A DNA stretch of 64,000 nt from Methanothermobacter sp. CaT2 (GTDB lineage Archaea; Methanobacteriota; Methanobacteria; Methanobacteriales; Methanothermobacteraceae): positions 651,065 to 715,064 of the forward strand of contig NZ_AP011952.1 in the NCBI RefSeq assembly GCF_000828575.1, written 5' to 3'. Below are positions 9,368-16,985 of this stretch, piece by piece. Position 1 is the stretch's first letter. Each line of letters starts with the position of its first letter. The notes under the pieces are model-generated. The model ran no database searches. It had not been told where the DNA came from and worked only from the letters and a program-made list of their open reading frames with translations. The position numbers and the translations under genes were made by a program.

Positions 9368-11395
9368 ATGGGCAGACAGAAAGACCATGAGAAGGGTCCC
9401 GGTGAAATTATGGAGAGCCACAGGCACCATGAGAATAAGGGTAAGATGATGGACAGCCACAGGCACCACGAGGAGGAGTACCGGAGGAGGTTCATCATAT
9501 GCCTCCTCATGACCATACCCGTGATCCTTTTAGGGGAGCTTCCAACTGGCAACGTCCTGTTAAGTTTTGAGGGCAGCGAATTTCTGGTGCTCATTCTATC
9601 ATCAGCAATATTCCTGTATGGGGGATACCCCTTCCTCAGGGGGTCCCTTCGTGAGCTATCATCACGCACCCCCGGTATGATGACACTCATTGCAGTTGCA
9701 ATAACAGTTGCATACACCTACAGCCTCGGGGTGATTCTGGGCCTCGAGGGAATGGTATTCTTTGTTGAACTCGTCACACTGATAGATGTTATGCTCCTGG
9801 GTCACTGGATCGAGATGAGATCCATAAGGAGTGCATCAGGGGCTGTTGAGAGGCTTGCAGGACTGCTGCCCAGGAGGGCCCACCTGGTGGTTGACGGCAA
9901 GGTTGAGGACGTTGATGTGAGCACCCTCAAACCAGGTGACATTGTGGTTGTGAGGTCCGGTGAGAGGGTACCCTCAGATGGGACCGTCATCAGGGGGGAG
10001 TCCCATGTCAATGAATCACTGCTGACAGGGGAATCAAGACCCATAAAGAAGGTGCCGGGGGATGGTGTCATCGGGGGCTCCATAAACACTGGGGGGTCCC
10101 TCACGGTGGAGGTTGAACGTGTGGGTGAGGAGTCCTTCATCTCCCAGATCATTGAACTCGTTGGCAGAGCCCAGGAGGGCAGGACAAGGACACAGGTCCT
10201 TGCGGACAGAGCCGCCTTCTGGTTAACCTCCATCGCCCTCCTCGGTGGGCTTCTAACCTTCATCGCCTGGTCCTGGCTGGGGATGGACGTATTCTTCTCC
10301 CTTGAAAGGGCCGTCACCCTCATGGTCACCGCCTGCCCCCATGCACTGGGACTTGCAATACCCCTCGTTATAGCCGTCTCAACAGCCATCTCCGCAGGGC
10401 GGGGTATACTCATAAGGAACCGTGAATCCTTTGAGAATGCCCGGGACCCTGATGTGGTTGTATTTGACAAGACAGGGACACTCACCATGGGTGAGCTTGG
10501 AATAACCGATGTTATATCCTTTGACCCTGAAATGGATGAGGGAGAAATATTATCCTACGCCGCGGCCGTTGAATCAGGATCAAGCCACCCCATAGCAAGG
10601 GGGATAGTTGAAGCCGTTGCTGAGGTCCTCCCGGTGGAGAACTTCAACTCAATTGAGGGCAGGGGTGTGATGGGGCATGTTAACGGCTCAGTGGTGAAGG
10701 TACTCAGTTACGGCTACACAGAGGAGCTTGGTTTCAGCATCAGTGACCCCCGGGTTGATGAACTGATAGGTCAGGCCAAGACCACCGTATTTGTGATTGT
10801 GGATGATGAACTAAGGGGCTGCATCGCCCTTGCAGACATGATAAGGCCCGAGGCCCGGGAGGCTGTGGGGATCCTCAGATCAAGGGGTGTCAGGTGCCTC
10901 ATGTTAACAGGTGACAGCAGTGCAGTGGCTGGGTGGGTGGCCTCAGAGGTTGGTATAGACGATTACATGGCTGAGCTCATACCCATTGAGAAGTATGATG
11001 AAATAAGGAAGCTTCAGGAGGATGGGCTGAGGGTTGTAATGGTCGGTGATGGTGTCAACGATGCCCCGGCCCTTGTACAGGCAGACATTGGTGTTGCAAT
11101 AGGGGCCGGAACGGATGTTGCAATCGAGAGTGCCGATGTTGTCCTTGTGAGGAGCAACCCCCTTGACGTTGTGGACCTGATGGATCTTGCAGCAGCCACC
11201 TACAGCAAGATGAAGGAGAACCTCATCTGGGCCACAGGATACAATGTCATAGCCCTCCCTCTGGCGGCAGGAGTCCTCTACGGGCAGGGTATCATCCTCA
11301 GTCCCGCCATGGGAGCCATCCTGATGTCACTGAGCACCGTCATAGTCGCCCTGAACGCAAGGACCTTCAGCTTCAGTGGGCAGAGCGGCCGTTAA
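9368..11395 (+). CDS. P1B-type copper/heavy-metal ATPase (CopB-like)
   Basis: 675-residue metal efflux ATPase. Actuator TGES (LLTGESRPIKK), phosphorylation site DKTGTLTMG, nucleotide-domain SSHPIARG and hinge MVGDGVNDAPAL are intact. The intramembrane metal site is CPH (VTACPHALGLAIP), the mark of the CopB/P1B-3 group (Cu2+ or Ag+ export) rather than CPC. The N-terminus has no CxxC domain but two near-identical His clusters (MESHRHHEN and MDSHRHHEE), also typical of CopB. Eight membrane segments are expected. Starts immediately after the DUF255 stop with no spacer. Confidence 0.93.
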   Translation: MGRQKDHEKGPGEIMESHRHHENKGKMMDSHRHHEEEYRRRFIICLLMTIPVILLGELPTGNVLLSFEGSEFLVLILSSAIFLYGGYPFLRGSLRELSSRTPGMMTLIAVAITVAYTYSLGVILGLEGMVFFVELVTLIDVMLLGHWIEMRSIRSASGAVERLAGLLPRRAHLVVDGKVEDVDVSTLKPGDIVVVRSGERVPSDGTVIRGESHVNESLLTGESRPIKKVPGDGVIGGSINTGGSLTVEVERVGEESFISQIIELVGRAQEGRTRTQVLADRAAFWLTSIALLGGLLTFIAWSWLGMDVFFSLERAVTLMVTACPHALGLAIPLVIAVSTAISAGRGILIRNRESFENARDPDVVVFDKTGTLTMGELGITDVISFDPEMDEGEILSYAAAVESGSSHPIARGIVEAVAEVLPVENFNSIEGRGVMGHVNGSVVKVLSYGYTEELGFSISDPRVDELIGQAKTTVFVIVDDELRGCIALADMIRPEAREAVGILRSRGVRCLMLTGDSSAVAGWVASEVGIDDYMAELIPIEKYDEIRKLQEDGLRVVMVGDGVNDAPALVQADIGVAIGAGTDVAIESADVVLVRSNPLDVVDLMDLAAATYSKMKENLIWATGYNVIALPLAAGVLYGQGIILSPAMGAILMSLSTVIVALNARTFSFSGQSGR

Positions 11396-11511
11396 ATCAT
11401 GCCTCAGCAACAAAAATGGGCTTAGAAATTTCATTCACTCAACCACGTACCATCAAAATCCATGCCTCAGCAGCTGCCAGACATAAAATGAAAGGATTTA
11501 ATATGATGTTC

Positions 11512-11529
11512 TACATAGTATCCTATGTA
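11512..11529. promoter_or_regulatory. Perfect palindrome at rubrerythrin promoter (candidate operator)
   Basis: TACATAG-TATC-CTATGTA, a perfect 7-bp inverted repeat with a 4-nt centre. A TATA-like TTTAATAT lies at 11497-11504, which would place transcription start at about 11526-11530, inside the palindrome. This geometry is that of a repressor operator. No matching copy was noticed elsewhere in the window. Confidence 0.6.
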
Positions 11530-11549
11530 AAAAAGGATGGGTGAAGAAA

Positions 11550-12134
11550 ATGAAAAGAACCCTTGAAAACCTTACAAAGGCCTTTATTGGTGAGAGCCAG
11601 GCAAGGAACAGGTACACCTTCTATGCCAAAATCGCCAAGAAGGAAGGATTTGAGCAGATATCCGAGATATTCCTGACCACGGCGGATAATGAGAGGGAGC
11701 ATGCCAAGTGGCTCTTCCGCCTGATAAATGACCTCAAAAAGGAGGCCGCTGAGGACCTCAGCTCAATCGTGGTAGATGCGGAGGCTCCCCTCACACTTGG
11801 AACCACAGATGAGAATCTCATAGCAGCCATTGAGGGTGAGCACTATGAGAACAGCGAGATGTACCCTGAATTTGCTGATGTGGCAGAGGAGGAGGGATAC
11901 CCTGAAATTGCAAAGAGGCTCAGAGCAATAGCCGAGGCAGAGAAACACCACGAGGAACGCTACAGAAAGCTCCTCAAGCTGGTTGAGACAGGTAAGGTTT
12001 ACAGGAAGGATGAACCCGTGACCTGGGTCTGCAGAAAATGCGGCTACGTCCATGAGGGAACAGAACCACCTGAGAAGTGTCCATCATGTGACCATCCGTC
12101 CAGGTACTTCCAGGTGAAATGTGAGGACTACTGA
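11550..12134 (+). CDS. Rubrerythrin
   Basis: 194-residue non-haem iron peroxidase that reduces H2O2 in anaerobes. The ferritin-like diiron domain shows [33 protein letters not shown] and [11 protein letters not shown]; the C-terminal rubredoxin domain has CRKCGY and [11 protein letters not shown] 11550 is chosen: GGTGA ends 5 nt upstream and the product begins [12 protein letters not shown]; the GTG at 11541 overlaps that ribosome site. First gene of an oxygen-defence cluster with superoxide reductase. A perfect palindrome spans its predicted transcription start, suggesting inducible control. Confidence 0.96.
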   Translation: MKRTLENLTKAFIGESQARNRYTFYAKIAKKEGFEQISEIFLTTADNEREHAKWLFRLINDLKKEAAEDLSSIVVDAEAPLTLGTTDENLIAAIEGEHYENSEMYPEFADVAEEEGYPEIAKRLRAIAEAEKHHEERYRKLLKLVETGKVYRKDEPVTWVCRKCGYVHEGTEPPEKCPSCDHPSRYFQVKCEDY

Positions 12135-12144
12135 AGGGTCACCA

Positions 12145-12519
12145 ATGACAGAAACCAACCAGATATTCAGATGCAACGTCTGCGGAAATATCGTTGAAGT
12201 CCTTAACCCCGGAGCTGGACAGCTTGTATGCTGTAATCAGCCCATGGAACTACTGGTTGCAAGAAGAACCGATGTTGGACCAGAGAAGCATGTCCCGGTG
12301 GTCGAAGAAACCGGTACTGGCATCAGGGTTAAGGTGGGTGAGGTTCCACACCCCATGGAGGAGAACCACTACATCCAGTGGATAGAGTTTATTGCCGGAG
12401 ACATGGTCTACAGGAAGGACCTGAACCCTGGAGACAGTCCAGAGGCAGAGTTCCCTGTTGAGATGGCTTCAGACTTCATGGTGAGGATCTACTGCAATAT
12501 ACATGGTCTCTGGTACTGA
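12145..12519 (+). CDS. Superoxide reductase (desulfoferrodoxin type)
   Basis: 124-residue enzyme reducing superoxide to H2O2, which rubrerythrin can then remove. The N-terminal desulforedoxin-like site is intact (CNVCGN ... CCNQP), as is the catalytic iron site: EKHVPV (Glu and His), [11 protein letters not shown] (two His) and CNIHGLW (Cys and His). ATG 12145 is the natural start; an in-frame GTG at 12121 lies inside the rubrerythrin gene. Spacing of 10 nt from rubrerythrin supports one transcript. Confidence 0.95.
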   Translation: MTETNQIFRCNVCGNIVEVLNPGAGQLVCCNQPMELLVARRTDVGPEKHVPVVEETGTGIRVKVGEVPHPMEENHYIQWIEFIAGDMVYRKDLNPGDSPEAEFPVEMASDFMVRIYCNIHGLWY

Positions 12520-12555
12520 GACACAGATTACCCTTTTTAGCTAGGGGGTCCCGGT

Positions 12556-12906
12556 GTGAAGATTAAGTATGCCACCATAATAGTTGACGAGATGGAGGAG
12601 TCTGTTAAGTTCTACAGGGATGTGATGGGGTTCACTGTAGACAGCCATTACGATCTTGGAGCCAGCGGAGAGATAACAATCCTGAGGGGTGAAGGAGAAG
12701 CCATGGTGGAGCTGATCAAAAACCCCACCGATAAACCCGGATTTTTTTCAATAGGAATGGAGGTCGATGACCTCGAAACCACCCTGAATGATCTGAGATC
12801 GCGGGGAGCAAGGGTCCTTATGGAACCGACACCAATAACGGTGGGGCTCCTGGCATTCATAGAGGACCCGAATGGAGTCCGTATAGCCCTGATTGAGCAC
12901 CGTTGA
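12556..12906 (+). CDS. VOC / glyoxalase-fold protein
   Basis: 116-residue single-domain vicinal-oxygen-chelate protein with two beta-alpha-beta-beta-beta halves: IIVDEMEESVKFYRDVMGF and VDDLETTLNDLRSRGARV, ending FIEDPNGVRIALIEH. Potential metal ligands include the Glu of AMVELI and the Glu of ALIEH. Substrate unknown; it may be a lyase, dioxygenase-like or binding protein. GTG 12556 follows GGGGGTCCC. It sits 36 nt after superoxide reductase on the same strand, so a role in stress or detoxification is suggested by context only. Confidence 0.85.
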   Translation: MKIKYATIIVDEMEESVKFYRDVMGFTVDSHYDLGASGEITILRGEGEAMVELIKNPTDKPGFFSIGMEVDDLETTLNDLRSRGARVLMEPTPITVGLLAFIEDPNGVRIALIEHR

Positions 12907-12981
12907 TCAATAAATAAATCGTCACACTGAAACATCCTGAACCCCAAAACTTTTATTTTCCAGAATATAAAGAAATCCAAC

Positions 12982-13470
12982 ATGAAGCGTATCCATTTTA
13001 TTAGCCTTTTAATTCTCGTTGTGGCTGTGAGTGGTTGTATAAACTCGGGAAACGGCAGCATAAACCAGCTGGTGCCCGAGATAAACGACCATATAAAGAA
13101 GGGTGACTCCTATTTCAATGAATCCGCCATTGCAGCCAACAGCTTCAAACTCGATGAGGCACTATCAAAGTGTGAAGTCGCAGCTTCAGAGTACAGGTCC
13201 GCCAGGGACCTTGCATCGGAGGCCCTGGGCTATGCCAGGAACAGTGCAGACCCGGTAATTGTTAATTACCTCGAAATCCTTGTATCTGAACTTGAGGCCA
13301 AGATAAATGCAACCATTGAACTTAAAAATGCCATCCAGATGCTCAGTATCAATGAAACGGAAAACGGTAACTCCAACATTGAAATGGCAAACAGCTACAT
13401 GAGGACAGCAAAGGAGCTTGAAAGTGAAAGGATGGAAATTGTGAAAAAAAATCCGGAAAAATTCAGCTAA
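12982..13470 (+). CDS. Putative lipoprotein, helical
   Basis: 162 residues with signal peptide MKRIHFISLLILVVAVSGC whose Cys-19 lies in a lipobox-like VSGC, so a membrane-anchored extracellular lipoprotein is likely. The mature part is strongly helical with heptad-like spacing (KLDEALSKCEVAASEYRSA, MRTAKELESERMEIVKK) and resembles DUF-type methanogen surface proteins in general character only. No known domain recognised. TTTTATTTT and gaatataaag upstream form its promoter region. Confidence 0.7.
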   Translation: MKRIHFISLLILVVAVSGCINSGNGSINQLVPEINDHIKKGDSYFNESAIAANSFKLDEALSKCEVAASEYRSARDLASEALGYARNSADPVIVNYLEILVSELEAKINATIELKNAIQMLSINETENGNSNIEMANSYMRTAKELESERMEIVKKNPEKFS

Positions 13471-13495
13471 ACGATCAGACTCATCCAGGTCATTT

Positions 13496-14701
13496 TTAAT
13501 CCCCCCTTTCAACCTCCAGGAACCTCTCACCTGTCCATTTCACAGCCAGGGATCCGAGGGGTGCTGTGAAGAGGATGGCAAGTACAGCCATTGCGAGTAT
13601 TGTTTCACCGGCATCCACTCCAGCAGCAAGGGGTATTGCTCCTATAGCTGCCTGGACTGTGGCCTTTGGTATGTATGCTGCTATGCAGAACACCTTCTCC
13701 TTCAGGTTAAGATCCGTTCCCCTGAGGGAGAGCAGGACACCGAGGCTCCTCACCATCAGTCCAACGGTGATCACTGTAAGTCCCAGAAGGCCAACATGGA
13801 ATATGAGCCTCACATCCACCTGTGCACCTACAAGGACGAAGAGGAGTATCTCCGCGAATATCCAGACCTTGTTGAACTTCTCAGATAATTTGAGTCCAGT
13901 CTCGGGCATCCTCTCGAGGATGACAAGTCCCACCACCATGACACCCACAAGGGCGGCTATCGGGAGATATGTGCTAATAAGGTCCCCCATGTTCTTGAGG
14001 AGGATGGCTGCACCCAGGATTATGAGGGTTTTCTCGGTGTTCCTTATCTCAAACCTCCTGAAGAGATATACCAGGGCAAGACCAAGTGCAAGGCCTCCAG
14101 TTATCCCCGTCAGGATTGATAGTGGAACTCCAATGGCCTCGACAAGGAGGTTAACCTGCTGTCCCTGATATATTCCGAGGAATACAGAGAACAGCGTTAT
14201 TGAAACAACATCATCAACTGATGCCCCCGTCAGTATAATCGTGGGTATGCCCTTGGCTGTTCCCATCCTCCTCTCAATGAATGAGAGCATCTGGGGAACT
14301 ATGACTGCCGGTGAGACTGCGGCTATAACAAAACCCAGTATACCCGCCTCAATGATGGGAAGTTCAAGTATGTAGTGTGAGGCCACCATCACCGCAAGGC
14401 CCTCAAAGACGTCCGGGATGAAGCTCATCTTGACTGCAGTCATTCCCACCTTCCTGAGGCTCTCGAAGTTTATACCAAACCCTGCCCTCAGAAGGATTAT
14501 TATGAGGGCTATAACCCTGAGGTCGGGGGATATATCCATTATGCTCTTTGATATGAGGTTCAATCCGTGGGGGCCTATAAGGATACCCAGTATCAGCATC
14601 CCAAGGATTCCGGGGAGCCTTGCCCTGGTGAAAACCCTGTTGAATAGAAGACCAAGTAGTATGATAACAGCTACGCTAAATGCAACGTACTCCAAATTCA
14701 T
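13496..14701 (-). CDS. Cation:proton antiporter (CPA superfamily)
   Basis: 401 residues, almost entirely hydrophobic, about 11-12 membrane helices. Family traits: LPGILGMLILGILIGP, LLRAGFGI, the discontinuous helix FVIAAVSPAVIVP and the Asp-Asp pair GASVDDVVSITLF expected for Na+/H+ exchange. Ions moved are inferred from family, not visible. GGAGGT abuts the ATG at 14701 with no spacing; a TTG two codons in (14695) has a proper 6-nt spacing and may be the true start. Transcribed alone. Confidence 0.88.
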   Translation of the reverse strand: MNLEYVAFSVAVIILLGLLFNRVFTRARLPGILGMLILGILIGPHGLNLISKSIMDISPDLRVIALIIILLRAGFGINFESLRKVGMTAVKMSFIPDVFEGLAVMVASHYILELPIIEAGILGFVIAAVSPAVIVPQMLSFIERRMGTAKGIPTIILTGASVDDVVSITLFSVFLGIYQGQQVNLLVEAIGVPLSILTGITGGLALGLALVYLFRRFEIRNTEKTLIILGAAILLKNMGDLISTYLPIAALVGVMVVGLVILERMPETGLKLSEKFNKVWIFAEILLFVLVGAQVDVRLIFHVGLLGLTVITVGLMVRSLGVLLSLRGTDLNLKEKVFCIAAYIPKATVQAAIGAIPLAAGVDAGETILAMAVLAILFTAPLGSLAVKWTGERFLEVERGD

Positions 14702-14914
14702 ACCTCCACTTTGAGGAAAGTTTCTCCCACATTCTTATGCAGGAGTCATCAGCCAGAAAAAGCGGTTAAAGGTGGACTCCATCACCTGCAGGATGTAATT
14801 TATCTCCATATTTATCCATTATATACTTTATGAATGATGAACATGTTCTTTCAGTTAGTATAAAAAAGTGGAAAATCTCCGGGACCCGGAAATTTATGTT
14901 CCAGGAGAAGGCAT

Positions 14915-16066
14915 TTAACCAGCAGACCTGAATCCTTCAAGTCCAAGAAGAATGACCAGAGCTGCGGACTGTGTGATGATCGAGAATGCCACAAGTCCGG
15001 GTACAGAGAGTCCATAGAGGTAACCCATGATGAGGCTTCCTGAAAACCATGCCACACCGAAGATGGTGTTAAATGTACCGTAGGCAGAGCCCCTCCTCTC
15101 CGGAGATGAGAATACAGAAACAGCCGCCCTCATAACAGACTCCTGGGCCCCCATGCCCACACCCCAGAGTACAGCACCCACAAATGCAGCCAATGAGCCT
15201 CCAAGGAAGGAGAGGGGTGCATAGAACATTGAAACGAGAACTGCGAGGGCCATCACCCTGAAACCGTACCTGTCGAAGTATCTGCCAGATACCAGGGCTG
15301 AGAGGGCATCTATGAGCATTGCGAGTGCATATATAAGGGGGATGTTTGAGGGATCCAGAACACTCCTGACTCCAAGGTGATATCCAATCAGTGGGAAATC
15401 AGCATATCCAAGGGCAACGAAGCATACCGAAGCAAGATAAAGCCAGTAAGCCCCCCTGAAATCTCTGTAATCAATTTCTCCTGATGCTTCAAGTTCAGAG
15501 GGCCTCGGGAACAGGAGGTAACCGGTGACAAGTACTGCAATGGCAATAATGGCAGGTGCCAGGAGAACCAGGAAGCCCTCCCTGTAGCCTCCACCGGATG
15601 CGAGAACAATAAAGACTATTAAGGGACCTGCAACTGCACCTATCTGATCCAGGGCCTCATGCAACCCAAATCCGGCTCCATGACCCATATCAGAGGAGGC
15701 GTATGATAGCATTGCATCCCTTGGTGGTGTCCTGAGGCCCTTACCGAGCCTCTCAAGTATGATCAGCAAAACCGCAACCTGCCAGTTACCTGCAAATGCA
15801 AGGAGGGGAACTGCAAGCAGGTTTATGAGGTACCCGGCAAAGGTTATGAGCCAGTACCTCCCGGTTCTATCAGAGATGTAGCCCGAGAGAAACCTCACAA
15901 GGTATCCAGATAGCTCCCCGAAACCGGCTGCAAATCCAACCATGAATGCGCTTGCACCCAGAAAAGCCAGAAATGGACCCGTTATCCCCCTACCACCCTC
16001 ATAGGTCATATCAGCGAAGAGGCTCACGATTCCGAGGATTACAATGAATACCGTTGATTTCCTCAT
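14915..16066 (-). CDS. Major facilitator superfamily transporter
   Basis: 383 residues with about 11-12 membrane segments. MFS signatures include the loop 2-3 motif GYISDRTGRYWLI and LERLGKGLRTPPRDAMLS after helix 4, which is seen in the archaeal/bacterial YfkR/MDR-like branch. Substrate unknown. ATG 16066 has GGGAG 7 nt upstream. Its start is 46 nt from the end of the toroid-protein gene upstream, same strand, so the two may form one transcript. Confidence 0.9.
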   Translation of the reverse strand: MRKSTVFIVILGIVSLFADMTYEGGRGITGPFLAFLGASAFMVGFAAGFGELSGYLVRFLSGYISDRTGRYWLITFAGYLINLLAVPLLAFAGNWQVAVLLIILERLGKGLRTPPRDAMLSYASSDMGHGAGFGLHEALDQIGAVAGPLIVFIVLASGGGYREGFLVLLAPAIIAIAVLVTGYLLFPRPSELEASGEIDYRDFRGAYWLYLASVCFVALGYADFPLIGYHLGVRSVLDPSNIPLIYALAMLIDALSALVSGRYFDRYGFRVMALAVLVSMFYAPLSFLGGSLAAFVGAVLWGVGMGAQESVMRAAVSVFSSPERRGSAYGTFNTIFGVAWFSGSLIMGYLYGLSVPGLVAFSIITQSAALVILLGLEGFRSAG

Positions 16067-16112
16067 GATGGTACTCCCTTCAACAAGATTTCCTCAGCAT
16101 GCGAGCAGTGTT

Positions 16113-16883
16113 TCACCATCCATGAATACTGGCCAGCATGTAAATTGCCCTGTAGGTGTACTCCGGTTCAGATATCCCCATATAGACGGACCTCCTGAAA
16201 CCACCATCGGGATTCCTTATTTTCATTATAAACCGTGTGACATCACTCACCTTACCCCTCAGGATCTCATTGATGCGGAACCCCGAATGGACGGTTTCAA
16301 TGTATGGTGGATATGATATGGGTGTGAAGTTCCAGGCACCATCCGAGAAGCAGGAGTCTGTGAACTGAAGGACCTCATCGCCCGGAATCTTCATGCCATG
16401 GCCGTTGAGTATCTCAAGGGCAAAGCGGGTGTTGATTATATCTGAACCATAGGCACCGAATCCCCCATCCTCATTCTGAATTGAGAGGACCCATTCCGGT
16501 ATTTCATCAAGGTATTCCCCATGCATCCTGAGGACGGAGTCCATGTAGAAGGTTATCTCAAGGCTTGATTTCCTGTATGATGTCCTCAGCATCTCAGTGA
16601 ATTTCTCAGGTATTTCAAAGTTCCTGCCATAATCCCTGAGGATACTGCACCTGTAGAAGAGTCCCTGGGCAGCGAAGGTCCCTCCCCTGTGGACATCCTC
16701 GAGCCAGTCCAGGGTCTCCTCAAGCCGGGGCGGCTCATGGTCAAGGACCTCGAAGGACCTGATGGCATAGTAGGTGTTCTTTGAATCTGGCAGTCCCTCA
16801 TAGAGTGTGTAACCGCCGCTGGAATGTCTCCTTTTATTGAGAAAACTTATGACCGAATTTTTCAGTGCTGGGGGATCAAACAT
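16113..16883 (-). CDS. Prenyltransferase/terpene-cyclase-like alpha/alpha toroid protein
   Basis: 256 residues. Two QW-like repeats are clear: SIQNEDGGFGAYGSDIINTRFAL and KIRNPDGGFRRSVYMGISEPEYTYRA, with an earlier degenerate one (RRHSSGGYTLYEGLPDSKNTYYAI). This is the helical toroid of protein prenyltransferase beta subunits and squalene cyclases, here at less than full barrel length. I see no DxDD cyclase acid and no clear zinc triad, so activity cannot be assigned. GGGAGGTT lies 4 nt before ATG 16883. MFS gene lies downstream on the same strand. Confidence 0.78.
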   Translation of the reverse strand: MFDPPALKNSVISFLNKRRHSSGGYTLYEGLPDSKNTYYAIRSFEVLDHEPPRLEETLDWLEDVHRGGTFAAQGLFYRCSILRDYGRNFEIPEKFTEMLRTSYRKSSLEITFYMDSVLRMHGEYLDEIPEWVLSIQNEDGGFGAYGSDIINTRFALEILNGHGMKIPGDEVLQFTDSCFSDGAWNFTPISYPPYIETVHSGFRINEILRGKVSDVTRFIMKIRNPDGGFRRSVYMGISEPEYTYRAIYMLASIHGW

Positions 16884-16985
16884 TCATAACCTCCCTCTCA
16901 GGGCACACAAATATATATGGATTCCAGTTTAATATAATAAACCTAACATTTATCATTTAAATAAATCGTTTCTATGAGGAATACC

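Noticed and set aside
9802-10488. 228-codon minus-strand frame over the CopB ATPase
   Set aside because: Ser/Thr/Pro-rich shadow, the ATPase motifs are on the plus strand.
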